A stretch of DNA of 64,000 nucleotides from Mytilinidion resinicola (taxonomy: Eukaryota; Ascomycota; Dothideomycetes; Mytilinidiales; Mytilinidiaceae): positions 1,635,080-1,699,079 of the forward strand of contig NW_022985445.1 in the NCBI RefSeq assembly GCF_010093595.1, written 5' to 3'. Shown one piece after another: positions 23,590 through 36,209 of this stretch. Under the pieces are notes generated by a model. The model saw only the letters and a list, made by a program, of their open reading frames with translations. It was not told where the DNA came from and did not search any database. The translations under genes were made by a program, and so were the position numbers. Numbering within the stretch: the stretch's first letter is position 1; the number at the start of each line of letters is the position of its first letter.

Positions 23590-25130
23590 TCAGGACATGA
23601 AAATCCAGAACAGCCACCGAATCAAAGCGCCGAGACCCAAACATACTACAAGAACGCTCACTAAAGTAACAGATGTCAGCTTGCCCTTGCCACCAGCATT
23701 CTCCCTTGATTCATCATCCCAATGCACGGAACCAGACCTCGACTCCTTGTACGGCACGTAATCCAACTTCACTCCACCTCTGATCAAGCGACTAAACTTG
23801 TCTCCTACGAACTCATGGCTAGCAATGGGTAGAACCCACAGGGCCATGAACTTATTCAGAAGTCCATCCCAAGCTGAAACCCGCGTGAATCCGCCTGTAA
23901 AGTCGTGGACTTTAGTCACGCGGCCCATCCTCTTTTCCTGATAGTCTTGGAACACCATACTAATCTGCTCTCGGCTGAGGGTAGAGTCTGATTGGTTCTT
24001 GAGTGCTCGATTCAAGCCGTTTGAGAGTGCTGCGACGCTTTCCATGGCGCTGTTGGCACCGAATGCTAGGTTTGGGGTCATCTGGAAACACTGATTAGCC
24101 GTTAAGGAAACGATCATGAGTGTCACTAACCTTATGAGCAGAATCTCCAACCAGTGCTATTCTTCCCCAATGCCATTGTTTAAAGACGCCCTCTTCCAGC
24201 GGAGTAAGGTAGAACCAGAGCTTGTTGCTCCAAAGGTCGCCAAAGGTGAGCTTTTCGTTGATACGACACGCCATATATTTGCTTGCTTCTAGCTCTGCAT
24301 CATGAGAATTGTATTTTGGTCGATCTGGCCATCGCCTAGCCTTGGGGAGTTTAATGAAAACGAAAAAGTAGACACGGGTCGGCTGCGTCAAAGTAAGAAA
24401 CGAGAATCTATCATTGTGCGTTTGGGTCATCTCGCCAGAAACCGATCTAGCAGGTGGTGTACATGTTCCGAAGAGACATTTGTAGGTTGTGTTCAGTGCT
24501 GGTTTGACAAATCAGTAACATACAAAGGCAGAATAGACTAGGTATTACTTTGTTGCTCTTTCTCAGAAAATGTCCCAGGACTTCGGTCGTTTGCGATCGT
24601 CCACATAGCCCTTCGTACAACACTATTGACTCCATCTGCTCCCACGACGATGTCGCCAACCTCAACGCTTCCGTCTTCTAGATGAACTTTGACTCCGGTT
24701 TTGTCCTCATCAATATGGACAACGCTACAGCCTCCTCTGACGTACGATTGCGACGGTAAATGGTCGTAGATAATTCGCATGAGCTTCTCGCGATCAATCA
24801 CTAGGAAGCCATACCCATGCCTATGCGAATCGTGAGCACACTCAATAAACAGCGATTAACTTGCTCGAGAACATAAACACACCTTTCGATTATCTGTCTA
24901 AATAGAGGGCTGACGACAGTTGGAGTACCACTGAAACACCCCAGCTGTTCCATCAAGCGGAGACCTTGCGGCCAGAGATTAATAGAGGCACCATTCGGTC
25001 GGACGATAGTGTTCCTTCTCTCCAGGACAACGTGATCGATGCCAGCTCGCTGCAGGCAGTGTGACATCGTGAGACCTGATATACTGCCACCTACGACGAT
25101 CACCCGAAAAGGTCTCTGCTTTATGTCCAT
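23590..25130 (-). CDS. FAD-dependent monooxygenase with C-terminal membrane anchor
   Basis: Flavoprotein of the PHBH-like FAD_binding_3 family, which hydroxylates or epoxidises small molecules using NAD(P)H. Four exons (25130-24883, 24820-24549, 24498-24131 and 24081-23590; introns 49-62 bp) join to 459 residues. The FAD-binding motif VVGGSISGL is at about 12-20, the internal motif VVGADGVNS lies in the second exon, and the flavin-contacting GDSAH is at 291-295. The last 30 residues form a hydrophobic segment (VSVLVVCLGLGALIRWLFWI). This architecture resembles membrane-bound meroterpenoid and indole-diterpene monooxygenases (PaxM-like). No terpene cyclase, prenyltransferase or polyketide synthase lies in the window, so the substrate is unknown. 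Confidence 0.88.
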
Positions 25131-26104
25131 GACTTCAAAGCTTGAGATAAATATAGAAATAGTGGGAAACAGTGATATCTGGAGATTGTCTTGTCTTGAT
25201 ACTTAGAAGCGTTATAGAAGGGTGGTGGTAGTGCAACCTCTCCATATAGCAATACGAGTAGCCTTGTCCCCGCGCAATCCGAAACGCTAATGCAGGTCGA
25301 ATCGTGCCTCCAGGCAAATGCACTGCCAAAAACGCCGCATTCCGCACTGTGGGTCTAAGCAGAGCTTCTTAGTGGAGTAAATTTGTTGAGCTCCTTCGAC
25401 AGGGGGCAAAATGAACCCCCATCATTCGACATCCAAGGCTATTACCAAAACGGGGCAAAATAGCGACGTACTAGACCTAGTCGACTACCGATATATCAAC
25501 CCGTGGAGCGCTGTGAGTTCGTTATACACCTTGATGTGAATCTGTGGATGAAAAGCCTTGCGACTGAACTATCTCCCACAGTGACCGTGGATGGCTTGCA
25601 GCATAGGAATGCTCTGACTGCGTACGATTTTTGAGATAAGCAAATGCTTACGGCGATTCCGAACTAGTTCCAAAAATGGCGGTCTGCTACAAGCCATTGG
25701 TTGAGGAATCATGGCAACAGCTTAAGTAGATTTCCCAGACTTGAATCGAAAGGTTAACGAAATTTTTTTCCTCGAACATTTTAGGCTTTACAACAGTTTG
25801 TGAGATAGAGACGCTATTCTGGAAGCATACTGAAGCACGCTGTGCATGGTGGAGATGTTTCTGAAGAGGGCGGAGGGGTGAGGTATAGATCACGTGTACC
25901 CAGCTCCGCTTTTCACAGAGTGGTCTTATCGATAACGAACTCGCGAGGAAAAAATTTAAGAAGATCGTGAAACCGGTGAAGCACCATTGAGGACAACAAA
26001 AGCGCAGACAGTATACCCAGAGATGCAACGGAGACTCGAAGACATGCTCTAGCTCCCATATAAGCTGTATAGCTGCTTAACTCGGCCAGAAGTGCCACGC
26101 AGCC
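25131..26104. other. Divergent promoter region, monooxygenase and UTP13
   Basis: About 1 kb between head-to-head starts. No gene or clear regulatory motif was recognised. Confidence 0.5.
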
Positions 26105-28936
26105 ATGGCGCAAAGAACGAGTATTACCACCACCTACGACGTGAGCAGAAGCATCCACCCAATCTACACCGGAGGGAGCGCCGCGCTCGCCCAGGACGGA
26201 CGATGTCTTGCGACTTGTGTTGATGAAGATGCTTTACTTACCGACCTAGCTACCGGTGAGGAGCTTGCGCGCATTGAAGGAGTGAGTCTTCAATCTGGCG
26301 TCCCTCGAATTTGGAAGTACTGACAGTATTGCAGGATGGAGAGGCTGTAACCACACTAGCATGTCAGTACAACTCGAATGCAACATTCTATAGCCTGAAT
26401 GCTTATCAGAATAGTGACACCGAGTAGCTCGCATCTAATAACATGCTCGCGATCACTTTCCATGCGAATATACTCCCTGTCCCCTACCCCAGATAACACC
26501 GGTCGGATTCGCGCAGACCTTATTCGGACGTTAAAACCGCACGGCTCGCCTGTTGTGACTGTGAAAGTCGACAAGACCGGCACGTTGCTTGCAACTGGAG
26601 GTGCAGACGGCACCGTGAAAGTCTGGGATATCCAAGGAGGATTCGTCACACACACCCTCCATGGCCATGGCGGGGTCATTTCTTCTCTCCTCTTTTTCGA
26701 GGTCGAGGTACCTGCGCAGGAAACTGGGAAACAGGGCAAGGATAAAAAGAAGAAGAATCAGACGCAGGACAATGCTGATGGAGAGACAACACTGGGGTAT
26801 CGATTGGCTGTCGGTGCGGAAGAGGGGAAAATACGAATTTGGAATCTCCATAAACGCACCAGTGTCGCGATTTTGGATTCCCACGTCTCAGTGGTTCGCA
26901 GTCTAGATTTCTCGCCGGAGGAAAACGCATTAGTGTCAGGAAGCCGGGACAAGACTGCGATAGTTTGGGATTGCCGGACATGGAAAATACGAAGTACGAT
27001 CCCGGTCCTGGAAGCTGTTGAAGGCATCGGGTTTCTACAAAATGGCACAGTCATTTTCACAGGAGGCGAGAATGGGGCTGTTCGTTTATGGAGGACCATA
27101 GGAGGCGGAGAAATAACGGTTGAGCAGAAAGCCGGCGTAGAGACAGATGCAATTCTGGACGTCATATACTACGAAGATCTCCCATATCTTCTGTCCGTTC
27201 ACGCAGACCAGACGTTGGTTTTACATTCGTTGGAGTCATTGAAAGACTATGCGGACGAGGGGAAATTACAACCCCTGCCGGTCCTGCGGCGCATATCTGG
27301 GAACCATGACGAAGTGATCGATTTGGCTTACATTGGCCGATCTCGAAACCTCCTAGCATTGGCGACAAACTCGGAAGACATTCGAATAATAAGTTTGGAA
27401 TCCAACAGCAACTCAGAGGACGACCCCATTGGAGGTACATATTTCGGAGCAGATGTCGCGCTCCTCAAAGGCCACGAGGATATCATATTATGCTTAGATG
27501 TTGACTGGTCTGGTCATTGGCTTGCAACGGGCGCGAAGGACAACAATGCTCGTCTATGGAGGCTGGATCCTGAAAGTAACTCATACACTTGTGTGTCAAC
27601 TCTTGTTGGCCACGCCGAGTCATTAGGAGCAATATCTCTGCCACACGCAACTCCTACCAAAGGCACTCCTGCATTCGAAAACCCACTGGATCATCCCCCC
27701 CAATTCCTCATCACAGGATCTCAAGACAAGACCATAAAGCGCTGGGACACGTCCAGTGCACTAAAGGGAGGGAAGAAAACATCTCGGGCAACCTACACCC
27801 GTAAAGCGCACGATAAGGACATCAACGCCATCGACATAAACCACAACTCGACCCTATTCGCCTCCGCATCGCAAGACCGAACCATCAAAATCTACTCCAC
27901 CGAGGACGGCGAGTCACAAGGTGTCCTACGTGGCCACCGCCGTGGTGTATGGACTGTTAAATTCGCTCCCAAGGATACTCCCTCCATCGGCTTAACAGGC
28001 AGCAAAGGCCTCATCGCAACCGGCAGCGGCGACAAAACCGTCAAGATCTGGAATCTCGCAGACTACAGCTGCCTCCTGACGCTCGAAGGCCACACCAACA
28101 GCGTCCTGAAGCTCGTCTGGCTCGCATACAAGCTGGTAGACGCACGCGACAAGCGCGGAGCACAGATCGCTTCCGCTGGCGGCGACGGCCTCGTAAAAGT
28201 ATGGGATACCTCCAGCGGCGGGGTATCCTGCACATTAGACAACCACACCGACCGCGTGTGGGCGCTCGCAGCGAACCCGACGTCGAATGCGCTGGTGTCT
28301 GGCGGCGGCGACAGCGTCATCACATTCTGGCAGGACACGACGACCGCGACAATGGAAGCCGTCGTAGCCGCGGAAACAGAGCGCGTGGAGCTGGACCAGA
28401 AACTGCAGAACTACGCGCACAAGGGGAACTATCGCGAGGCCATCACGCTCGCGCTGCAACTGAACCAGCCGGCGAGACTGCTCGGCCTCTTCAAGGGCGT
28501 CGTGGAGGCTGAAACCCAGGAAGCGGGCAGTCTGTCAGGCTTGAAGGCTGTCGACGACGTGCTGGCTAATCTGGCGGATGAGCAGCTGTTCAAGCTGCTG
28601 CTGAGGATTAGGGACTGGAATACGAATGCGCGGACGGCACCGGTCGCGCAGAAGATACTCTGGACGCTGGTGAAGTCGTATCCGGCGTCACGCTTTGCGG
28701 GGCTGAAGCCGACGGGGAAGGCGGATGCGAAGGGGAGTTTAAGGGATGTGCTGGATGCGCTGAAGGCGTATACGGAGCGGCACTATCGCCGCATAGAGGA
28801 TCTTGTGGATGAGAGCTATCTGCTAGACTTCACGTTGAGGGAGATGGACGAGGTTGTGGGGGGAGGAGAGGACGCGACCACTGGTCACGGCCTTAATGGT
28901 CAGGATGTAGACGTGGCGATGGTGGAGGTCGAATGA
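26105..28936 (+). CDS. utp13: U3 snoRNP/SSU-processome protein Utp13
   Basis: WD40 scaffold of the UTP-B subcomplex, acting in the nucleolus in 18S rRNA maturation. Exons: 26105-26281, 26335-26362 (28 nt) and 26415-28936, totalling 908 residues. The frame requires the acceptor AATAG at 26410-26414. Many WD40 repeats span residues from about 10 to 650 (for example GADGTVKVWD, SGSRDKTAIVWD, TGSQDKTIKRWD and ATGSGDKTVKIWN), consistent with two propellers. The C-terminal 200 residues form the Utp13-specific domain (LQNYAHKGNYREAITLALQL). It overlaps nothing, but it ends only 36 bp from the convergent methyltransferase stop. Confidence 0.95.
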
Positions 28937-28972
28937 TAGCTAAATTCAATCTGTGCTTCTTTACTACTACGC

Positions 28973-29958
28973 TTATTTCTCCTCGCCTGTGCATCTCGTG
29001 ATCTCAACTCCGTCCTGTGATTCAATCATTCGTTAGAGAGATGAGTGGTCTAAGGGGTGATTCGGCAGGGGAACTTACTGGCTCGCCAGTCGGTTCGAAG
29101 CTATGGTTGATCCGGCTCTCATACACGAGATTCGGGTTCCCCTTCGCTGTGTGCTCCAGCTTCGCCTGCCCGAGCCGCTTCGCGTACTGCTGCGTCGTCC
29201 GCCCAGGGAACCGCGGATCCACGCCATCGCCCTCAACCGGGCCCTGCTTCGCCGCCTCTCTCTTCTCTGCCACACTACTACGTACATACTCCAGATACGG
29301 CGGGTTGCCAGGCGTGATTACGTTATCAGCCGCAAGCACGGAACCAGGCGTGATCAACTTTAGCTGCTCGCACAGTTTGAGATCGGTGGTGTAGGCCGGT
29401 TTGTAGTGGTCCAGGAACATGAGATCGATGTGCTTGAGCTCGCCTGATGCGTGCAGGCGGTTGATTGAGGCGTCGCTGGAGCCCACGACTACTTTCACGG
29501 TGTCGGAGAGGCCGGCGAGCGCGACGAGGCACATGATGACGGCCGCGAATTCGGGGTTGCGCTCCAGACTGATGTATCTCGCGCTGGAGCTGCCGGAGCG
29601 GCGGACGGCGTCGCCGAAGAGGATGCAGGAGTAGCCGCAGTAGCCGCCTAGCTCGACCTGGTTGGCTGTTAGAAGTGGATTGGGATCGGGGACGCCTGAT
29701 GCCTACCATCGTCTCCGGCTTGACTTCTTCGATGAGGTCGGTGACGATCTTGCCCTTGGCCTGGCCGACGTTCATGAGGTACTTTTTGGTCCGCGCGAAT
29801 TCGTCTATGGCTTGGAGAACGCGCTGGGGAGAGCCGCGGATGGAGTCGATGTCGGGTTTGTTGTGGATGAAGTGGAGGAGCTCGACTTCGCGGCCGTCGT
29901 CGAAGAAGACGTCGTCGCCTTTTTCGATGTAGGCGTTTTTCTCGTCAAAAGAAGGCAT
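28973..29958 (-). CDS. Catechol O-methyltransferase-like SAM methyltransferase
   Basis: Class I SAM-dependent O-methyltransferase of the COMT family, which methylates catechol-type hydroxyls in the presence of a divalent cation. Three exons: 29958-29707, 29657-29079 and 29014-28973, giving 290 residues. The last exon encodes only 13 residues (DGVEITRCTGEEK), matching the usual C-terminal strand; without it the protein reads into a nonsense tail. SAM motif I is VELGGYCGYS (about 85-94). The metal- and substrate-region motifs are DLMFLDHYKPAY and AADNVITPGNPPY. No secretion signal is seen, so it is likely cytosolic. The physiological substrate is unknown. Confidence 0.9.
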
Positions 29959-32900
29959 TGTGGCTATCTAAGAGATTCTGAAGGACGAGAGACAGTAGTA
30001 ATTGGATGTCTTGAGTTGAGTTCAGTAGGGTCCCGACGTTGTTGTGGAGTGGAAAGCAAGAAAGACGATCTATTCGACGAGAGCTCTGCGAGTGCTATGC
30101 CAAGGGAAATTGAATGACTAGGTATGGAATGGAATTGCGTTGACATAGGACATAGAATAAATCGATGAAGTGCTTCGAGGTGGACTGGACGTGAAGATAA
30201 GTAAATTTACGACGGCTGATAGCTCAGAAGCGGACCCATTTATCGCAATGCGTCTAACGTTTTGCCGTGCTCCCGAGGGCAGAGTAGCAGCCCCTTCGGT
30301 ATAGTATGGCAGTTTCTCTCTTTCGCAGTACAGAAAGAGAGCCGCTTGACGTGTTGGGCGTTACTTTGGAAGGGTTCTCCGCAATGGAGGGGAAGTTTCT
30401 CCGGTGGGGGAAATTCACGCCGAGAGAAGTCCTAAAGACCTTTTCACAAGCATAGGATGCATGATAGATCTGCGACGCATTTCGGTCTGCGATTTTGATG
30501 CGTCAAACCAAATCTTCGCGTAGGTTTGTGTTTCGTTTTTAAGTTCTGCGCACGAGCTTCACCAGGTTGCATGACTGAGCCATCATTGCCCTCACAGCGT
30601 CTGTAGAAGTGAAAGCTTGCGATGTTGTGATAGTCTACCAGTGTGACTGCTTTAGTCTTAGTTGATGCGCCGCGGGGTGTATGTGACATTGCGTAGAGAG
30701 CTTGCTTGATCAACGATATTCGGTTATGCCCATGTACTTGGGTTCGAGTCAAGCTAGAGAGAAGCGTCCCAATGCCGAAATGCGTAACCTCTTCGGTACT
30801 GAACGACGAGGAAGTAAACGCAGCGTCCACCTGTGGTAGCCTTTTCCTAGTGATCAGGGTCCCGAAATTAAGTTTATGCTGTGAGAGCTAGGAAAACCTT
30901 TAGTGTGCCCTGAATCGCCAATCAAGAGTTACTAATCCTCGATGTCGTAGTGAGTATTTGGGAAACCAAGGATAGAGTAGTAATCCCGAAAGACGATAAC
31001 TAAAAGGGGAGAAGACGCAGTGTGCATATGTTGCAACACCTTTTCCCAGGCTGATATACACAGCTTGGACAGCAGATGATCAGCTTTGATAGATACGTCA
31101 TGCCGTTCGCGAGAAAAGGGGTAGAACGGTCGATGCCGACCTCGGAGAATATCAAATCGATCAGAAACTTCTGCCAAATCGGGTCAATGCCATACCAGCA
31201 AGGTTTCACCTTAAAAGGTTTGAAGGACTATTTGCATCTAGCGCCATCGGCCGATCCCTACAGAGCCTCGTGGTTCACGTGATACAGTTGAACAACGGTA
31301 TACCAGCGGCTGCACTGCAGTGGATGTGTAACGGCTGCAAGAGGACCGTCTCATTGGCTCCTCCCGAGGCATTGCTTGTGCTCACGGAACCTCAACTCGT
31401 GGATGACACCTGTAGGTTATCCAGCTCACCCTCAGTGACGGATTTTAGGTGGCATGTCGGAAACTGCTTCAGTGTACATCAATCAATCCTCGAGTGTAGA
31501 TCCAGTCAATCCTCGGACATGGCCTGATGTGTTTGTGAAACTCGCTCAGATTCTCGACTCAGGGTTAGAATTCGTGACGATTCAAGGGAACGTGCATCCT
31601 CTTCGGCGGCATGGCTGAATTCATGCCGTGGTGAAGGGAGCCGGGTAATGGTGGTCTCGAAATGGTTAATCAACAGGCTAAGTACTCGAGAGAAGGGAAA
31701 CCTGGGCGCGTATATGGAGATCAGTGTTAGACATAAATGCTGTTGATACTCTAGGCCTTCCATCTTCGTAGGCAGCTCCGCATCTTTAAGCTCTCAGTCC
31801 TGAGTCCGTCATGCTAGAATGACAACCAGCGAAGGAGGAGCTGCTACTTCTGCAATGTGACTAGGGAGCTGCACTGTGATTTGCGATACCCGAATGATTG
31901 GCGGATGGTTAGTGCTGCGGCACACCCCCCAACACTGTGGCGGCAGGCTTCGTCCAGCTGGAGGGCTGTAACTCGACGCGTTTGGGGCCGAAGGGCACGA
32001 TAATCTCCGAGCACGACGCGGGGAGCGCGCTGAATAAATCCAACGCTCATGGCGTCGTTCGAGGCTGTTGGCGTTTGCAGCAACAGCCATCCACGCCATC
32101 GTAACCACCTGCCCACGCCGTCGTCGCTGACGCTGATCCTTCCGACACGGGGGCTACTGTAGGAGGCACAGTTCGCTCAGAGCTCTCCGCAAATTGGGTC
32201 GTGTGTCTGCGCCGGCTGGTGTCCCGCAAGCACTGGCTGGCGGGCTCTGGCGTCGGTGCATGGCCTCAGTGAGATACTGACCCCGTGGGCAGGGGCCACT
32301 GTGCGGATGAGCCCGTATGCACGCTGGTGGGGTGCATTGGGGAGAAGTTTGACGTCGGGAGGGTTGCATGCAGTGCGTCTGGCGTAGAGGCAGTGAACGC
32401 AGGATAGATGAAGAAGTTCTCATAGAGTTCGACGGCAAGCGGCACCCGCATCTCGATACAGCCCCTGCTCACGATGCCGGCCCAAAGAAAGGAGTCGGGG
32501 CGCGGCAGCTGTCCGGGGAGGCTTGGCCTCATCCACAAATGCCAGGCCGATCACTTTTCTGGCGATGTAGCTGCCGAGTCGTTTTCCAGGGGCACTTTTG
32601 CAAAAAACCGTTTTGGGCTCCCACGCGACGGGCCTCTTCTGCCTCCTGTCCGCTCCCATTCTCGTCCCGAGCATCCGCTCACGCGTCACGACTCCCGCCC
32701 ACGCTCCCGCCAGCACCGTGCCCGGCAGAATCAACACCAGAATAAGGCCGCGGAAAAGACGGTGGAAGCGCAAAGCACCCACACCTGTGCCCCAAGCTTC
32801 CCGTTTCCCTGCACGCTCCCACGGGCTTCCTTGTCCCTGCAGCTCGCGACCACGCTCCTTTACCTCTTGTCTGCATCTTCACCTCACCACTCACCACCGC

Positions 32901-33234
32901 CCACGTCGGCCTGCGTTCTCAATACCACTCGACGTCAACCTACGATCCCTGCCTCGACACGCCTCGCATCTTCCATACCGTGTCACGTCATCCTCATCCT
33001 CGAGTCCGCCGCGACCGTGGACGTGCGTTCCGTCGAGCCCTCGACTGCCGTGCCCGCCCGCAGGGAAGGCCCCGTCCTCTTGATACGATCCCCAAGACGC
33101 TTCTGCAACGGCTGCGCCGGCCATTGACCTCTCCTACTCTGCCGCCAGGTTCTCTGCCGCTCGATGATATGAGCACGACGAGGTAGACTCGAGAGACACT
33201 ATCTGGGCTGAAAGATCAGTCAATAGAAAACATC
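29959..33234. other. 3.3-kb region without a recognisable gene
   Basis: The COMT-like gene and the kinesin gene are divergent across this region. The first 2 kb holds only short open frames. The last 0.8 kb is GC- and CT-rich with overlapping frames on both strands, and is best read as the kinesin promoter and long 5' leader. A T-loop-like GGTTCGAGTC at 30741 has no matching tRNA arms. Confidence 0.45.
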
Positions 33235-36209
33235 ATGGCGACCACCCTACCACGACCATCGCGCCCATCGCTGAACCCACCCACCGGCCCGTTGCCCTCG
33301 CTGCCAGTTCCGAAATCCAGGAAGAGCTCGGTAGGCTCTATCAACGAATCTGTGACCTCGAGCAGGCGGGGCTCTGGCGCGTCGCTGCTTCCCTCCTCCT
33401 CCTCCACCACCGCCACGCGAGCTGTGTCCTCATCAGCTCTGCCCCAACGGCCACCCAGGGCCCAGTCCAGCTCGACTTCGAATGTGCCGACCTTGAATGG
33501 CAACGAATCGGCACAGATGCTACCCCCCGGCAAGGGCCTGCGAAAGACAATCAGCATCGGAGCCTTTCCTCAACCGCCCAAATACGTTGGGCGGAACTCG
33601 AGCCATCCACCAAGCCCCCTCTCCACGAGCTCTACTCCCGCTGGGGCTTCTCTCGATCAGCGCGTTTCCGCTGGCCCCAAAGCTGTGCCTTCGCGAGATA
33701 GTAGCCTGAGGATGAAAAGCCCTCGAGTCTCAAGTCGAGGGGTCGGACTGAAGTCGCCACTTACGCCTCCAAACCTCGCCGGCGAGAGCAGAACAGCACC
33801 AGGAAACACCATGCTCACCCTCCCTTCCCCTCCCCAAAGTCGAAACTCCTCAGCGCAAGACTCATACGCAACGAGCTTCGACGATATCAACGAGGAGGAA
33901 CCGAGGGGTCGCGCAGACAACAAGTCAGGAACAGACAGAAACTCGACACATAAAGAGGGGAAGGGAAACGTGGTTGTTAGTGTTCGCGTGCGGCCTGACG
34001 CGAGCAGCAACGATGGGAAGCATGACGAGTGGGAGGTCAACGCCAAAAAGTCGTCAGTGGCTTATAGAGGGCGGGAAGGCGGGGACTATATTTATGGTGG
34101 GTTACACGCAACTGCACGTGTCCTGATCGGGGTTTAACTTAAGACATAGATAATGTTTTCGACACACAAGACAACAATGCACGAGTGTATGACGCAGCAG
34201 CCAAGCGCTTGGTGCGACGAGTTATGGAGGGCTATCATGGAACGGTCTTCGCATACGGCATGACCGGCACTGGAAAAACCTTTTCCATGCAGGGTACAGC
34301 AACATCTCCAGGTGTCATTCCACTCGCTATCACGGACATCTTCTCCTTCATTCGAGAAACTCCAGACCGCGAATTCCTCCTCCGAGTAAGCTATCTTGAG
34401 ATCTACAACGAGAGAATTCATGACCTTCTTTCGTTTTCGACCGCCACGGCCATGAATGGTACTTTGCTACCACAAGAGGAAATTAAACTACGGGAGGACA
34501 GCAAGCGTGGAGTCTACGCCACTCCTCTCAAGGAAGAGATTGTACAGAGCCCTACACAACTTTTGCGCGTCATTGCCAGAGGTGACAACGCGAGGAAGGT
34601 GGCTGGCACTCAGTACAATGCGCGCAGTTCCCGCAGTCACGCCGTGGTCCAGATTGTTGTGGAGAGCCGCGAGAGACAGCCACCAGGAGGCACCAGCTTG
34701 CAAGACAGCAAGCGGTCTGCTATTGGTCCAGGAGGAGTCCGTGTCTCTACGCTGAGTCTGATCGATTTGGCGGGATCCGAGAAAGCCGCGGAGAACAAGG
34801 AACGAAGAACAGAAGGCTCCCACATCAACAAGAGTTTGTTGACATTGGGCACCGTCATCGCACGCCTCTCCACCGACAAGGAAAAGGCCGATGCGGGCAA
34901 GGCAGGCACAAAAGGAGACAAGCATCTGCCTTACAGAGACAGCAAACTCACTCGACTACTCCAGGGCGCTCTATCTGGAAACTCTCTCGTCAGCATCCTG
35001 TGTACGATTCAGATCGGTTCCACAGGCAGTGCTGCCTTGGCAAACAGTCACACGGGCGAGACGCTCAATACCCTTAAATTTGCCTCGAGAGCTAAGAACA
35101 ACATTGTAAGCCACGCAAAGAAGGTGGAAGACGGTCTTGGCGAAAGGGCTCTTCTTGATCGGTATCGCATAGAAATTCAGGAGCTCCGCAAGCAACTAGA
35201 AGAGAAGTCGGCGAAGGAGTCTGGAGATGGGGTTAAGGAAGTGATTATAAGAGAAGTCGTAAAAGAGGAGGAGAGAGAGAAAGACGAAGAGGAGGAAAAG
35301 GCACGCGAAATGGAAGCCGAGCAGCGGCACGAGGAGCAGATGCTCGAGATGCAGCTAGCCAGGACCGCCCTGAAGGAGCGTATCGAGCATCTGAATCGCC
35401 TGATTCTCAGCTCAAAGTCGCTAGGGGTGAATTCGGGACGTTCGTTTTCCTCGATGGGCCTACACAGCCAAACGCACAACCGTGGATCGATACTAAGCAA
35501 TGGCGATTTCCGGCCAGTATCAGCGAGGTCTTCGGCGAGCCATACTACACTCGAAGTTCCTACTGCCAACAGAACGTCGTCAGGAAGCTCCCCTCCAATT
35601 GGCACAGCAATTGGAGAGACGCCTTCCGAGGAAGATGATTCTTTGGGCGAGAATGGAGACGGCACAGCGAGCCAAGCGGCACAGATCCGGGCGTTACAGG
35701 CCGACCTTTCTGACAAGAACCGCTACATCGGTACGCTTGAGAAAAGATTGTTGCAGGCGAGGCGATCAAGCCAGTCACGTGTTTCGATGAGTTTGTCTCA
35801 TAAGGTAATTGGAGGCGACGATGGGGTTGAGAGACTCCTATCAGAGAAGGACGCAGAGATTGCAGACCTCCGCGCTAGGCTGGACGACAAGGAGAGGATG
35901 GTGACGGCGCTGCGGTCTGCTGCGCGAAAGCGTGAGGTTGCAGACCTGGGCATCGATACTGCGTCAGCAAACGAGAGCCGGCGATCCTCGCATCAACGAA
36001 GCGAAGGGAGCACGGCGAGTTCCAAGTTCAGAGGGCCACCCATCAGCCCGGTTGCGCTGCTCTCGCCTGCATCGCAGAAGTCAGGCAAGGGCGTAGATGA
36101 GATGACGCGGATCCTAGATGAGATGATCTCGGAACGCGTGGACGGGGCGCACGGTGGTGCCAAGGGCGCATCGCGGAGCAGCCTGCGCGCGGTGAGCGAG
36201 GCCAAGTAG
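33235..36209 (+). CDS. kipA: Kinesin-7 motor (KipA/Kip2/Tea2 type)
   Basis: Plus-end-directed microtubule motor; the group carries polarity factors to hyphal tips. Two exons (33235-34096 and 34144-36209, 47-bp intron) encode 975 residues. A long Ser/Pro-rich N-terminal extension (about 240 residues) precedes the motor (VVVSVRVRPD onward). P-loop GMTGTGKT lies at about 326-333, switch I region SSRSHAVVQI, switch II LIDLAGSEKA, followed by HINKSLLTLGTVI. Neck and stalk coiled coils follow (around 650-760 and 850-930), with Glu/Lys-rich stretches and low-complexity tails. The motor sequence and N-terminal extension fit the KipA/Kip2 branch better than kinesin-1 or kinesin-5. The assignment within kinesin-7 is by pattern only. 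Confidence 0.9.

Noticed and set aside
30715..30760. tRNA-like T-loop GGTTCGAGTC
   Set aside because: No pairing acceptor, D or anticodon arms could be found around it.
32474..33127. 217-codon plus-strand frame upstream of the kinesin
   Set aside because: Overlapping frames are open on both strands, the composition is Ser/Pro/Arg-rich, and it fits a CT-rich 5' leader.
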